NCBI GenBank assembly: GCA_964545545.1
Contig: CAZJGK010000017.1
Span: forward strand, 1-45,529
DNA: 45,529 nucleotides
Source of the DNA: JAHJTW01 sp964545545
GTDB taxonomy: Bacteria > Krumholzibacteriota > Krumholzibacteriia > LZORAL124-64-63
Direction: 5' to 3'
Positions 1 to 7,985 of the stretch are shown here, piece after piece (within the stretch, counting starts at the first letter, position 1; each line of letters begins with the position of its first letter). Under the pieces are notes generated by a model. It was not told the DNA's origin. It saw only the letters and a list, made by a program, of their open reading frames with translations, and searched no databases. The position numbers and the translations under genes were made by a program.

Positions 1-29
1 ATGGCGTCATGGAGGCCCGGGAGCCATGG
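1..29. repeat. 29-bp direct terminal repeat, left copy
   Basis: These bases are identical to the last 29 bases of the window. The unit is nearly self-complementary, with CATGG/CCATG outer arms around a CCCGGG centre. It abuts a dispersed intergenic repeat at both window ends. It may be a contig overlap, circular closure or part of the repeat; the sequence alone does not decide. Confidence 0.85.
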
Positions 30-36
30 ATGGCGG

Positions 37-167
37 GAGGGCCGGAATGTCGAGGACCGGAGCAACAGGAAGTTGCGACCACCCGCCCATGAGACAAGGG
101 GTTATGCCTGCCTGAAGCCCTGTGGGGGTCTGTTTTCACCCGGCAGACACAATTTCCGAGGCACAAC
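37..167 (+). repeat. Dispersed intergenic repeat, copy A
   Basis: This 131-bp unit aligns without length change to 15363-15493. Its 81-bp right part (87-167) is also found inverted at 45423-45504. Conserved blocks are the left flank containing GACAAGGGGTTATGCCTG and the right flank containing ACAATTTCCGAGGCACAAC; about 28 bp between them differ in every copy. No terminal inverted repeats, transposase or open reading frame were seen. This copy lies upstream of the GntR gene and ends about 10 bp before its likely -35 box. Confidence 0.8.
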
Positions 168-176
168 AAAAATTTC

Positions 177-208
177 TTGCAACCTTTCCCTTAGTATATT
201 AGTATACT
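177..208 (+). promoter_or_regulatory. Promoter and operator of the YtrA-type operon
   Basis: A TTGCAA box (177-182) and TAGTAT (200-205) are 17 bp apart. Overlapping the -10 is a perfect inverted repeat, AGTATA-TTAG-TATACT (193-208), and TTAGTATA occurs twice in tandem (191-206). Operators of this AT-rich dyad type in front of a YtrA-family regulator usually mediate autorepression; repression by the downstream GntR protein is inferred. Confidence 0.5.
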
Positions 209-245
209 GATATAGTACATCACCCCGGCTACCGAAGGCGGAACC

Positions 246-644
246 ATGATCAGGATCGACACCGGCAGCGGCACCCCCATCTATCGCCAGGTCATCGACC
301 AGGTGAAGTTGATGGTGGTCACCGGCCAGTTGCCGCCGGACACCCAGCTGGAATCCGTCAGCAGCCTGGCCGCCCGCCTGAAGGTCAACCCCATGACCAT
401 CAGCAAAGCCTACAGCGCCCTGGTGGACGAGGGGGTGGCCCAACGCCGCCGGGGCGTGGGCATCTTTGTCGCGCCCGCGGATCCAAGGCGGGCGGCCGCT
501 GAGCGCAACCGGGTCCTGTCCGAAGCCCTGGAGGAAGCCGCGGCCCTGGTCGTACGCCTGCAGATCGACGCCGACACCGCCCTTGAGCTTTTCGGCACCC
601 ACATCGCCAAATTCAAAGCCATGCACAGGAGCAAAAAATCATGA
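246..644 (+). CDS. GntR-family transcriptional regulator, YtrA subfamily
   Basis: A 132-residue protein with an N-terminal winged helix (about residues 8-76): the opening GTPIYRQVIDQVK, then the recognition helix NPMTISKAYSALVDEGV and the wing RRRGVGIFVA. The short C-terminal tail of about 50 residues, predicted as two helices, is the hallmark of the YtrA subfamily, which lacks a large ligand-binding domain. YtrA regulators control adjacent ABC transporter genes, and here the stop codon overlaps the ATG of an ABC ATPase (ATGA), so translation is probably coupled. A dyad operator covers its promoter. The effector is unknown; YtrA-type systems often answer cell-envelope stress or antibiotics. 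Confidence 0.9.
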   Translation: MIRIDTGSGTPIYRQVIDQVKLMVVTGQLPPDTQLESVSSLAARLKVNPMTISKAYSALVDEGVAQRRRGVGIFVAPADPRRAAAERNRVLSEALEEAAALVVRLQIDADTALELFGTHIAKFKAMHRSKKS

Positions 645-1531
645 GCGCGCAACCGGTGATCAGAATCCGCAACCTCGGCAAGGATTTCGGGGGCAAGCCC
701 GCCCTCAGCGGAGTCAACCTGGAGATTCTCCCCGGCTCGGTGGTCGGCGTGCTGGGTCCCAACGGCAGCGGCAAGACAACCCTGTTGAAACATATCATCG
801 GCATGCTGATCCCCACCCGGGGCACCGTGGAAACCTTCGACGTCCCGGCGGATAAACTGGATGAGGCCCGGGTCGCACGCATCGGTTACGTGAGCCAGCA
901 GAGCGAACTGCTGGACTGGCTGACCGTGGGCGAAACCATCGCTTTTGCCCGCGCCCACTACACGACCTGGGACGATGATCTGGCCGCCCGTCTGCACCAG
1001 GATTTCAAGCTGGAGGCGGGCCACAAGGTCGGTGGCCTGTCCGTGGGCCAGAAGCAGCGCCTGTCCATCCTGCTGGGCATTGCCCACCGCCCCGACCTGA
1101 TCCTGCTGGACGAACCGGCCGCGTCCCTGGACCCGGTGGTCCGCCAGGATTTCCTGGATCTGTTGATGGAGCTGATCCAGGACCCGAATTGTACCATCCT
1201 GATCAGCTCCCACATCTTGACCGACGTGCAGAAGGTCATCGACAAGGTGTTGATCCTCGAAAACGGGGCCGTCCACTGCTTCGCCGACCTGGACCATCTG
1301 CAGGAGGAATACTTCCGCATCACCCTGCACAGTCTGGGCGGGGAACTGCCTGCGGACCTGGCCCTCAGCGGCCTGAAAAACCTGGACCATAAAGGAGCCA
1401 CGGCCGTGGCCACGGTTCACAGCACCGACCCCTCCCAGGTCCAGCGGGAACTGGATCGGTTGGCGTGCAGCAGCGAAATCCGCCGCCTGGATTTCGAAGA
1501 GATCTACCGCTTGATCATCACCGGGAAGTAG
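641..1531 (+). CDS. ABC transporter ATP-binding protein
   Basis: A 296-residue ATPase. Walker A is GPNGSGKTT (residues 39-47), the signature is LSVGQKQR, and Walker B is LILLDEPAASLDP, followed by an H-loop in ISSHILTDV. The C-terminal 80 residues form the extension usual in ABC-2-type exporters. It starts inside the stop codon of the YtrA-type regulator and is followed 6 bp later by a membrane protein that would be its permease, so the three genes form an operon. This layout matches regulator-controlled exporters such as YtrAB; the substrate cannot be read from the sequence. Confidence 0.92.
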   Translation: MSAQPVIRIRNLGKDFGGKPALSGVNLEILPGSVVGVLGPNGSGKTTLLKHIIGMLIPTRGTVETFDVPADKLDEARVARIGYVSQQSELLDWLTVGETIAFARAHYTTWDDDLAARLHQDFKLEAGHKVGGLSVGQKQRLSILLGIAHRPDLILLDEPAASLDPVVRQDFLDLLMELIQDPNCTILISSHILTDVQKVIDKVLILENGAVHCFADLDHLQEEYFRITLHSLGGELPADLALSGLKNLDHKGATAVATVHSTDPSQVQRELDRLACSSEIRRLDFEEIYRLIITGK

Positions 1532-1537
1532 AAAACC

Positions 1538-2998
1538 ATGAACACGGTGCGCGCACAGGCAATACTGTTTTGGGGCAACTGGAAGCTGGGCTTCGGCTTG
1601 ACCATCTTGTCCCTGCTCCTGCTGGTTACACCCATGGTCATCACCGCCCGCTTCGGCGGCAACTTGTGGTGGTTTACCCTGGGGGCCATGCTGATCGGCG
1701 CGGCAACCCTGGCGGTGATCACCGGCTGCACCCAGCGGGAACTGCTGAGCTGCGGTTTTGCCTTTCTGTTGCCCGGTCTCGAGCGAGCCATCGCCCGCAC
1801 CCAGATCACGATCATGGCCGGCCTCAGCGTGGGCGCCCTGGCCGTGGGCCTTTTCTTTGCGGGAATCGCCCCTCTGACAGGCGGCGGCATCCTGCCCGCG
1901 CTGGCCTTGTCGGTCATGACGGTCATGGCCTATGCCCTGGGGCTGCTGGTGATCCGCGTGTTCAGCCACGCGTCCCTGCTGCCCACGGTCATGATCTTTT
2001 TCTACTTCGCGTTCATCAAGATCGGCAAGCAGACCACCGTGGCGCCCTTCGCGGATTTTTTTGCCCACGCGGGCGCCGTCCTTGCCGGCTGCGGCCTGGT
2101 CCTCGCCTTGGCTCTCTGGTCCCTGCAGGCCGGCAACCTGCGGCGCCAGCTGGCCGGAAAACCCTTTCTGTCACCTTTGGACCTGTACAGGCCGACCAAG
2201 GTGCAGAAATTCAAGAACCATTCCCTGGCCCACCAGGCAGATACCGCACCACACCGCCGCCCCCTGCAGGGAATCCTGGACCGGTGCCTGGAAAACACCG
2301 CGCGGGCGCGCGCCGCCGGCCGCATCACGCGGGCCACGCTATGGGAAACCCTCGACCTCGGCCTGACCACCGGTATCCCGAGAAGAAAAAGGGGATTATG
2401 GGCTTACGTGACCATGATCCTGGTATTAACCATTATTACAGGTTATCTGGATTCCTGGAGCTCCCTCCGGCGTGAGGTGGGCATGATCAGCTGGTTCTCC
2501 GCCTTCCCGTTCATGTTCGCGATCCTGCCGCTTTCCATCTTCCACTATCTGCCCCACCTCAACCTGGGCTTGATACCCAGCAGGCAAACCATCGAACGCG
2601 CCGGTTACCCCCTCTTGGGCCTGCTCACCCTGGCCGCCCTGGTCGGCTCGGTCTTGATCCTGGCCCTGTTTCATCTGCTGGGGTTGGTGCTTCCCGGGTT
2701 GCCGGTATCCGGCGGAAGCCTGCCGTTCTTGCCGCCGCAGAACCCTCACCTTCCTTTTCTGCCGGTGCTGGTGTTGCCGGTGGTGCTGATGATCTATCTG
2801 CTGTGGCGCAAGCCGAACTCCCTGTTCGTATTCAGCGGCGCGACCATCCAGGTCTTCATCTTCTTTCACGCCGCCTTGAACTTTGGCGGCTACGGCTGGC
2901 CTCTGGTCGTGGTGCTGGCGATCTCCGGCGGCTCCTGGCTGGCCTTGCCGTATGTCTGGCGGCGGCGGATGCACACCGGATCCCTGACCGGATCTTGA
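1538..2998 (+). CDS. ABC-2-type membrane permease (putative)
   Basis: A 486-residue polytopic membrane protein. Hydrophobic segments lie near residues 15-65, 85-160 and 170-200. A basic hydrophilic stretch of about 80 residues follows (about 205-290, rich in RPTKVQKFK- and HRRP-type sequence), then a second membrane block to about residue 475. I see no ATPase or extracytoplasmic domain. Its position directly behind the ATPase gene implies it is the membrane partner. The last 109 bp overlap the 3' end of the convergent ogt gene. Family assignment rests on topology and context, not on a diagnostic motif. Confidence 0.7.
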   Translation: MNTVRAQAILFWGNWKLGFGLTILSLLLLVTPMVITARFGGNLWWFTLGAMLIGAATLAVITGCTQRELLSCGFAFLLPGLERAIARTQITIMAGLSVGALAVGLFFAGIAPLTGGGILPALALSVMTVMAYALGLLVIRVFSHASLLPTVMIFFYFAFIKIGKQTTVAPFADFFAHAGAVLAGCGLVLALALWSLQAGNLRRQLAGKPFLSPLDLYRPTKVQKFKNHSLAHQADTAPHRRPLQGILDRCLENTARARAAGRITRATLWETLDLGLTTGIPRRKRGLWAYVTMILVLTIITGYLDSWSSLRREVGMISWFSAFPFMFAILPLSIFHYLPHLNLGLIPSRQTIERAGYPLLGLLTLAALVGSVLILALFHLLGLVLPGLPVSGGSLPFLPPQNPHLPFLPVLVLPVVLMIYLLWRKPNSLFVFSGATIQVFIFFHAALNFGGYGWPLVVVLAISGGSWLALPYVWRRRMHTGSLTGS

Positions 2999-3477
2999 AA
3001 TGCCTCTTCCCGGCGCAGCAGCCAGGCCTTGATGTCCAGGCCGCCTCCGTACCCGGTCAGGGAGCCGTCCCGGCCGATCACGCGATGACAGGGCAAAACG
3101 ATGGACAGGGGGTTGCGGCCGTTGGCGGCTCCCACCGCCCGGTACGCCCCGGGTCTGCCCACCCTCGCGGCGAGGGCCCCATAGCTGAGGGTGGTTCCGT
3201 AGGGAATGGTCGCCAAAGCCTGCCACACCTCCATCTGGAAGGGTGTCCCCGTCGGCCCCAGAGGCAGAGCGAATGTCCGACGCGACCCGGCGAAATACTC
3301 CCGCAATTGGGTGGCGGCCAGCTTCAGCAGCGGGTGATCCGGCAACTCGGGACAAGCGGCAACCAGCTCGGGTCCCCCGTTGGCCGCGAACAGGACATGA
3401 GTCAGTTGATCCTCCCGCGCGCCCAGGTAAAGGGGACCCACGGGACTGGTCATGCTCAACATGGCATCAGGTTTCAT
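2890..3477 (-). CDS. ogt: Methylated-DNA--protein-cysteine S-methyltransferase (Ogt type)
   Basis: A 195-residue protein that removes O6-alkyl groups from guanine by suicidal transfer to a cysteine. The active-site motif PCHRV has the acceptor at Cys130. The arginine-finger stretch YRAVGAANGRNP precedes it, and the GYGGGLDIKAWLLRREEA tail that normally closes the family follows. About 36 further residues (160-195) of basic, low-complexity sequence extend beyond the usual end and overlap the convergent permease gene. The ATG overlaps the TGA of the upstream alkA-like gene (ATGA), so the two repair proteins are translationally coupled. Confidence 0.93.
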   Translation of the reverse strand: MKPDAMLSMTSPVGPLYLGAREDQLTHVLFAANGGPELVAACPELPDHPLLKLAATQLREYFAGSRRTFALPLGPTGTPFQMEVWQALATIPYGTTLSYGALAARVGRPGAYRAVGAANGRNPLSIVLPCHRVIGRDGSLTGYGGGLDIKAWLLRREEAFQDPVRDPVCIRRRQTYGKASQEPPEIASTTTRGQP

Positions 3478-5000
3478 GAATCGTCTTTCCTTGTCGGGTG
3501 GGAAAGTGAACGCCACAAGTGGACCGCGGCGTAGGAACGCCAAGGGCGCCAGGCGACAGAACGCCGCTCCAGTTCCCCCTCTTTCGGCATGACGCCCCCG
3601 CCGGCGCAGGCCTTGCGCAGACCCAGATCGCCCGCGGGAAAAACATCCGTATCCAAAAAACCCCGCAGCTGCACATAACGGGTTGTCCACGGGCCCACGC
3701 CTCGAATACGCAACAGCTGGGGAACCACCACTTCCGGATCCGCGCCGGGTTCCAGATCAAGTTCCCCGGCCAGGATGGCCCGGGCGAGGCGGCGCACGGT
3801 GGCCGCGCGGGAGCCGGTCACGCCGCAATCCTCAAGCGGAGCCTCGCGCAACGCGGCAGGTTCCGGAAAGACCACTCCGTACGCGGTCGCCGGCCCGAAG
3901 GCCCCCGCCACCCGGCCGGCCAGGGTCGTGGCCGCCGCCACCGAAACCTGTTGACCCAAAATCGCGCGCACGGCGATCTCGAAAGGATCCCAGCCCCCGG
4001 GCAGCCGCAGGCCCGGACACTGTTTCACCAGGGGTGCCAGCAGAGGGTCGACCTTCAGGGCGTTCCCGATTGCCTGCGGATCGGCGTCCAGATCGAACAT
4101 GGCCCGGATGCGCGCCACGATCAAGCGCAGGTGGGGGACCAAATCCCCGGAGATCTTCAACACGAGCGCCCGCCCGGCGGGATCCGCCTGCACGGAGATT
4201 CGCCCCACATCCCGGCCCACACAAACCGTCCTCGCATAGGTATCCGGGGTCACCGTCTCGACTCCGGAAATGGCCCGTGGCCCCAGCCACGCCAGCTGAT
4301 CATCCCACGCATAGGGAGGGCGCAAGGCGAGCTTCAACGCCAAGGACTGATCGCAGCCGCCACCTGTCCGCCCGCCTCGACGGCGCAAGGCCGCCGGCGG
4401 TTCGCCCCAGGCCGTGACGGCGGCGGAACGCAGGCGCCGGGCCGACCCGAATCCCACCGCCAGGGCGATCCGACCGACGGGCAACTCCGTTTCCTGCAAG
4501 AGCCGCCGGGCAAGGCCCAGTCTGCGGGTCATGGCCACGGCGCGCGGAGCAGCGCCCAGCTGTTCGGTAAACAGGCGGCGCAGATGGCGACCGCCGATGC
4601 CCAGCCTTCCGGCCAGATCCTCCACGCCGCCCTTATCCAAGGCACCTGTGTCGATCAAGGCGAGCGCCCGACCAACCACCGCGCTTGTCCCCTGCCAGGC
4701 CGGCGAACCGGGGCTGGTTTCGGGACGACAGCGCAGACAGGGGCGCAGCCCCGCTGAGGCGGCCGCGGCCGCACTCGGGAAAAACACACAGTTCTTCAGG
4801 TGGGGAGTCCGGGCCGGACAGACCGGACGGCAGTAGATGCCGGTGGTCAGCACCCCGGTGAAAAACACACCGTCGAAGCGGACATCCCGGCTGCACACGG
4901 CGCGATAGCAGACTTCATGATCGAGTTCCATGTCCGGCAATATACACCAGGGAAGGCGATGACAGCGGACGAATTCGGACATGGATGCAAGCGGAGTCAT
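3474..5000 (-). CDS. alkA: Ada/AlkA-type DNA-3-methyladenine glycosylase II
   Basis: A 508-residue multidomain repair protein. The N-terminal Ada-type zinc domain keeps the four-cysteine pattern (GIYCRPVCP, then RPCLRCRP). An AraC-type helix-turn-helix region follows (around residues 100-190), then an AlkA glycosylase domain. The helix-hairpin-helix LRIRGVGPWTTRYVQLRG and the catalytic aspartate in FPAGDLGLRKA are present. The protein should excise alkylated bases and may also act as a methyl-responsive activator. The ATG at 5000 is preceded by GAGGGG, 11 bp after the pntB stop. ATG 4931 (MELDHEVCYRAV) fits the family start better but lacks a ribosome site. Confidence 0.9.
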   Translation of the reverse strand: MTPLASMSEFVRCHRLPWCILPDMELDHEVCYRAVCSRDVRFDGVFFTGVLTTGIYCRPVCPARTPHLKNCVFFPSAAAAASAGLRPCLRCRPETSPGSPAWQGTSAVVGRALALIDTGALDKGGVEDLAGRLGIGGRHLRRLFTEQLGAAPRAVAMTRRLGLARRLLQETELPVGRIALAVGFGSARRLRSAAVTAWGEPPAALRRRGGRTGGGCDQSLALKLALRPPYAWDDQLAWLGPRAISGVETVTPDTYARTVCVGRDVGRISVQADPAGRALVLKISGDLVPHLRLIVARIRAMFDLDADPQAIGNALKVDPLLAPLVKQCPGLRLPGGWDPFEIAVRAILGQQVSVAAATTLAGRVAGAFGPATAYGVVFPEPAALREAPLEDCGVTGSRAATVRRLARAILAGELDLEPGADPEVVVPQLLRIRGVGPWTTRYVQLRGFLDTDVFPAGDLGLRKACAGGGVMPKEGELERRSVAWRPWRSYAAVHLWRSLSHPTRKDDS

Positions 5001-5011
5001 CCACCCCTCGG

Positions 5012-6403
5012 TCAGCGGTCTTCCTTCAGCGCCGCCACCAGCTCGGTCAGGGCTTTCTTGCCGTCGCCGAACAGCATCAGGCAGTTATCCATGGCGAAAA
5101 GTGGGTTGGGGATCCCCGCAAAACCCGGGCTCAGGCTGCGCTTGATCACCACCACGGTGCGGGCCTGGTCCGCGTTGATGATGGGCATGCCGGCTATGGG
5201 GCTGGCCGGATCGGTGCGCGCGCTGGGGTTGACCACGTCGTTGGCCCCAACCACCAGGCACACGTCCACCTGTTCCATTTCGCGGTTCACATCATCCATC
5301 TCCAGCATCCGGTCGTAGGGCACATCGGCCTCGGCCAGCAGCACGTTCATGTGCCCGGGCATGCGCCCGGCCACCGGATGGATGCCGTACTCCACCTTGA
5401 CGCCCCGCGCTTCCAGGATGTTCGCCATGTCGCGCACCACATGCTGGGCCCTGGCCACGGCCAGCCCGTAACCCGGCACCACCACCACCCGCTGGGCCGT
5501 ATCGAGCATCATGGCCACTTCCTCGGGCGAGGTGGACTTGACCTTGCCCGCGTAGACATCATCGGCGCTGGGCCCGTCGGCGCTGGGGCCCAGGGTGCCG
5601 AACAGCACATTGGTCAGCGAACGGTTCATGGCCACGCACATGATGCGGGTCAGGATGATGCCCGAGGCGCCCACCAGGGAGCCGGCGATGATCAACACGT
5701 TGTTCATCAGGACGAATCCGGTGGCCGCCGCCGCCAGACCCGAATAGGAGTTCAGCAGGGAAATCACCACGGGCATGTCCGCCCCGCCGATGGGAATCGT
5801 CAGGGTCACGCCCAACACGCCGGCGATGGCCACGATGATCCAGTACGCCTCGGTCGCGGTCGGCTCGACGGTGATCCAGACGACGCAACCCAGGGCCGCC
5901 AGACCCATGACGGCGTTGAAAAGCTTGTGGCCGGGAAAGGAAACGGCCTTGCCGGGAAGAATCTCGGCCAGCTTGCCGAAGGCCACCAGGGAACCGGTGA
6001 ACGTGACGGCTCCGATCAGGCCCGACAGACCCGTGGAGATGGTCATCTGGGCATTCGGATTGCGCGTGATCATGAACGCCGCCCCGGCGACCAGCACGCT
6101 GGCTCCGCCGCCGAAGCCGTTGAACAGGGCGACCATCTCGGGCATCTGGGTCATCTGCACCCGGACCGCGGCCACGGCGCCGATCAACCCGCCGATCACC
6201 GCGCCGACCAGGATCCAGGTGTAATCCAGGCCGTTGGCCAGCAGGGTGACCACCACCGCCAGCAGCATGCCCAGGGCGCTGGTCAGGTTGCCCTTGGCCG
6301 CGGTGCGCGGGTGGGTCAGTCCTTTCAGCCCGTTGATGAACAGGATCGCGGCGACCACATACGCCAGGTTGACCCATCCTTCGTCGATCACAAAACCACC
6401 CAT
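5012..6403 (-). CDS. pntB: NAD(P) transhydrogenase subunit beta
   Basis: A 463-residue membrane subunit of the proton-translocating transhydrogenase, which uses the proton gradient to reduce NADP+ with NADH. The first ~270 residues form a multi-helix membrane domain. The C-terminal ~190 residues are the NADP-binding dIII domain, with the VVPGYGLAVARAQH nucleotide loop, the GIHPVAGRMPGHMNVLLAEADVP stretch (in two parts) and VVGANDVVNPSA. The ATG (6403) follows the pntAb stop by 4 bp and has an AGAGG ribosome site 7 nt upstream. It is third in the operon pntAa-pntAb-pntB. Confidence 0.95.
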   Translation of the reverse strand: MGGFVIDEGWVNLAYVVAAILFINGLKGLTHPRTAAKGNLTSALGMLLAVVVTLLANGLDYTWILVGAVIGGLIGAVAAVRVQMTQMPEMVALFNGFGGGASVLVAGAAFMITRNPNAQMTISTGLSGLIGAVTFTGSLVAFGKLAEILPGKAVSFPGHKLFNAVMGLAALGCVVWITVEPTATEAYWIIVAIAGVLGVTLTIPIGGADMPVVISLLNSYSGLAAAATGFVLMNNVLIIAGSLVGASGIILTRIMCVAMNRSLTNVLFGTLGPSADGPSADDVYAGKVKSTSPEEVAMMLDTAQRVVVVPGYGLAVARAQHVVRDMANILEARGVKVEYGIHPVAGRMPGHMNVLLAEADVPYDRMLEMDDVNREMEQVDVCLVVGANDVVNPSARTDPASPIAGMPIINADQARTVVVIKRSLSPGFAGIPNPLFAMDNCLMLFGDGKKALTELVAALKEDR

Positions 6404-6407
6404 GCCG

Positions 6408-6689
6408 TTACCTCTTCCTCTTGAACATGTCCAGCATGCGATGGGTGACCATGTAGCCCCCGACGACATTGATCATGGCGAAGGCCACCGCGCAAACGGC
6501 GAGGACCTTGGCCAGCAGGGGATTGTCCGCCCGGGTCGAGATGACCGCCCCGATCAGGGTGATTCCCGATATGGCGTTGGAACCCGACATCAGCGGCGTG
6601 TGCAGGGTCGGCGGCACCTTGGTTATGATCTCGAACCCGATATAGATCGCCAACACGAATACGGTGATGGCGGCAACCAGCATTTCCAT
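6408..6689 (-). CDS. pntAb: NAD(P) transhydrogenase subunit alpha, membrane part
   Basis: A 93-residue hydrophobic protein corresponding to the membrane domain found at the C-terminus of one-piece PntA. It has three hydrophobic helices and the conserved segment VPPTLHTPLMSGSNAISGI. A separate gene for this part is the arrangement known from Rhodospirillum rubrum. The chosen ATG (6689) has AAGGAG 9 nt upstream and lies 4 bp behind the pntAa stop; ATG 6683 is also possible. Confidence 0.92.
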   Translation of the reverse strand: MEMLVAAITVFVLAIYIGFEIITKVPPTLHTPLMSGSNAISGITLIGAVISTRADNPLLAKVLAVCAVAFAMINVVGGYMVTHRMLDMFKRKR

Positions 6690-6693
6690 CCTG

Positions 6694-7869
6694 TCAGTCT
6701 CCTTGTTTCTGGGCGAGCGTCGGCAAACCAAGCAGTTGTCGGACGACCGGATGGACCACCTCGCCGTCGGTGGCGAGCAGGGTCCCGGCCACGATCTTGT
6801 CGTTGCGGTCGAACACCAGCTTGCCGTCCTTGATCAGGCTCAGCAGCAGGTTTTCGATGTTGCGGGAGTACATCTGGCTGGCATGGTACGGCTTGCGCGA
6901 GGCCAGGTCGGTCGGGCCCAGGATGGTCACGTCATGGGCGATGACCATCTCGTCCGCGCGCGTCAAGGCGCAGTTGCCGCCACGTTCGGCGGCCAGATCG
7001 ACGATCACGGATCCGGGCGGCATGACCTTGACCATGGGCTCGGTGATCAGCACCGGGGATTTCTTGCCGGGAATGGCCGCCGTCGTGATGACGACATCGT
7101 TGCGGGCCACCACGGCCTGCATCTGGTCCTGCTGGCTCTTGATGAACGCAGCGCTCTGCTCCTTGGCGTAGCCGCCCTGGTCCTCGGCTCCCTCGGTCTC
7201 CAGGTCGAACTCGACGAACTTGGCGCCCACGCTGGTGACCTGGTCCCGGACGGACGGCCGCACGTCATAGGCCTCCACCACCGCCCCCATGCGCTTGGCC
7301 GTGGCGATGGCCTGCAGACCGGCCACGCCCACGCCGACCACGAACACCCTGGCCGGAGCAAGCGTGCCCGCTGCGGTCATGAGCATGGGAAAAAGCCGCG
7401 GCAGATGATACGCCGCCTCCAGCACCGCCTGATACCCGACGACCGTGGCCATGGACGACAGAACATCCATGCCCTGGGCGCGCGTGATGCGCGGCACCAT
7501 TTCCAAAGACAACGCCGTCACCCTTTGTCGGGCCATGTCGGCCACCGCCTGGGGGTTGCCCAGGGGATCCTGCATGCCGATCAGGATCTGGCCCTCATGG
7601 CAGTGGATCAGGTCCCCGGCCACACCGCCGGCATGGGAGCCCGGGCCCCGCACCTGAACCACCACATCGGACGAGGCGCAAACCTCGTCCCGGCTGCCCA
7701 GCTGGGCGCCCTTGGCCTCGTATTCCTGGTCCGGAAAACCGGCCGCCAGGCCCGCGTCATGTTCAACCAGAACGGTCAGGCCCGCCTTGATCAAGGCCGC
7801 CACAGAAACAGGAGTCAATGCGACTCGTTTTTCCCTGGCAGCGGTTTCCTTGGGTACCCCGATTTGCAT
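6694..7869 (-). CDS. pntAa: NAD(P) transhydrogenase subunit alpha, NAD-binding part
   Basis: A 391-residue soluble dI subunit that binds NAD(H), related to alanine dehydrogenase. The N-terminus MQIGVPKETAAREKRVALTP is characteristic. The Rossmann segment VFVVGVGVAGLQAIATAKRMGA and the downstream motif VVEAYDVRPSVRDQV bind NAD. The ATG at 7869 is preferred over 7875 because AGGAG lies 6 nt before it but touches the other. The long in-frame sequence upstream of this start is not conserved-looking. It is the first gene of the transhydrogenase operon, about 116 bp downstream of a sulfotransferase gene on the same strand. Confidence 0.95.
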   Translation of the reverse strand: MQIGVPKETAAREKRVALTPVSVAALIKAGLTVLVEHDAGLAAGFPDQEYEAKGAQLGSRDEVCASSDVVVQVRGPGSHAGGVAGDLIHCHEGQILIGMQDPLGNPQAVADMARQRVTALSLEMVPRITRAQGMDVLSSMATVVGYQAVLEAAYHLPRLFPMLMTAAGTLAPARVFVVGVGVAGLQAIATAKRMGAVVEAYDVRPSVRDQVTSVGAKFVEFDLETEGAEDQGGYAKEQSAAFIKSQQDQMQAVVARNDVVITTAAIPGKKSPVLITEPMVKVMPPGSVIVDLAAERGGNCALTRADEMVIAHDVTILGPTDLASRKPYHASQMYSRNIENLLLSLIKDGKLVFDRNDKIVAGTLLATDGEVVHPVVRQLLGLPTLAQKQGD

Positions 7870-7985
7870 CGTCATCTCCTGCCGGCTTGATCTGAATTGG
7901 AAATTAACTCCTAGGATATAGAAATTCGACGTAACCGCCAGCGGAGGAGCGCGCGCAGCGACCCAACCGCTTGTCTCGGCGAATT

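Noticed and set aside
37..167. The repeat as an integron attC site
   Set aside because: The end boxes read GTTATGCC and GGCACAAC in the order opposite to attC (RYYYAAC ... GTTRRRY). They deviate from the consensus, and there is no integrase or cassette array.
87..167. The repeat as a MITE with terminal inverted repeats
   Set aside because: The partial GTTATGCC/GGCACAAC complementarity in copy A is not maintained in copy B, and no target-site duplications were found.
410..2068. A 552-codon minus-strand frame across the GntR and ABC genes
   Set aside because: Antisense to three recognisable genes and without any domain pattern.
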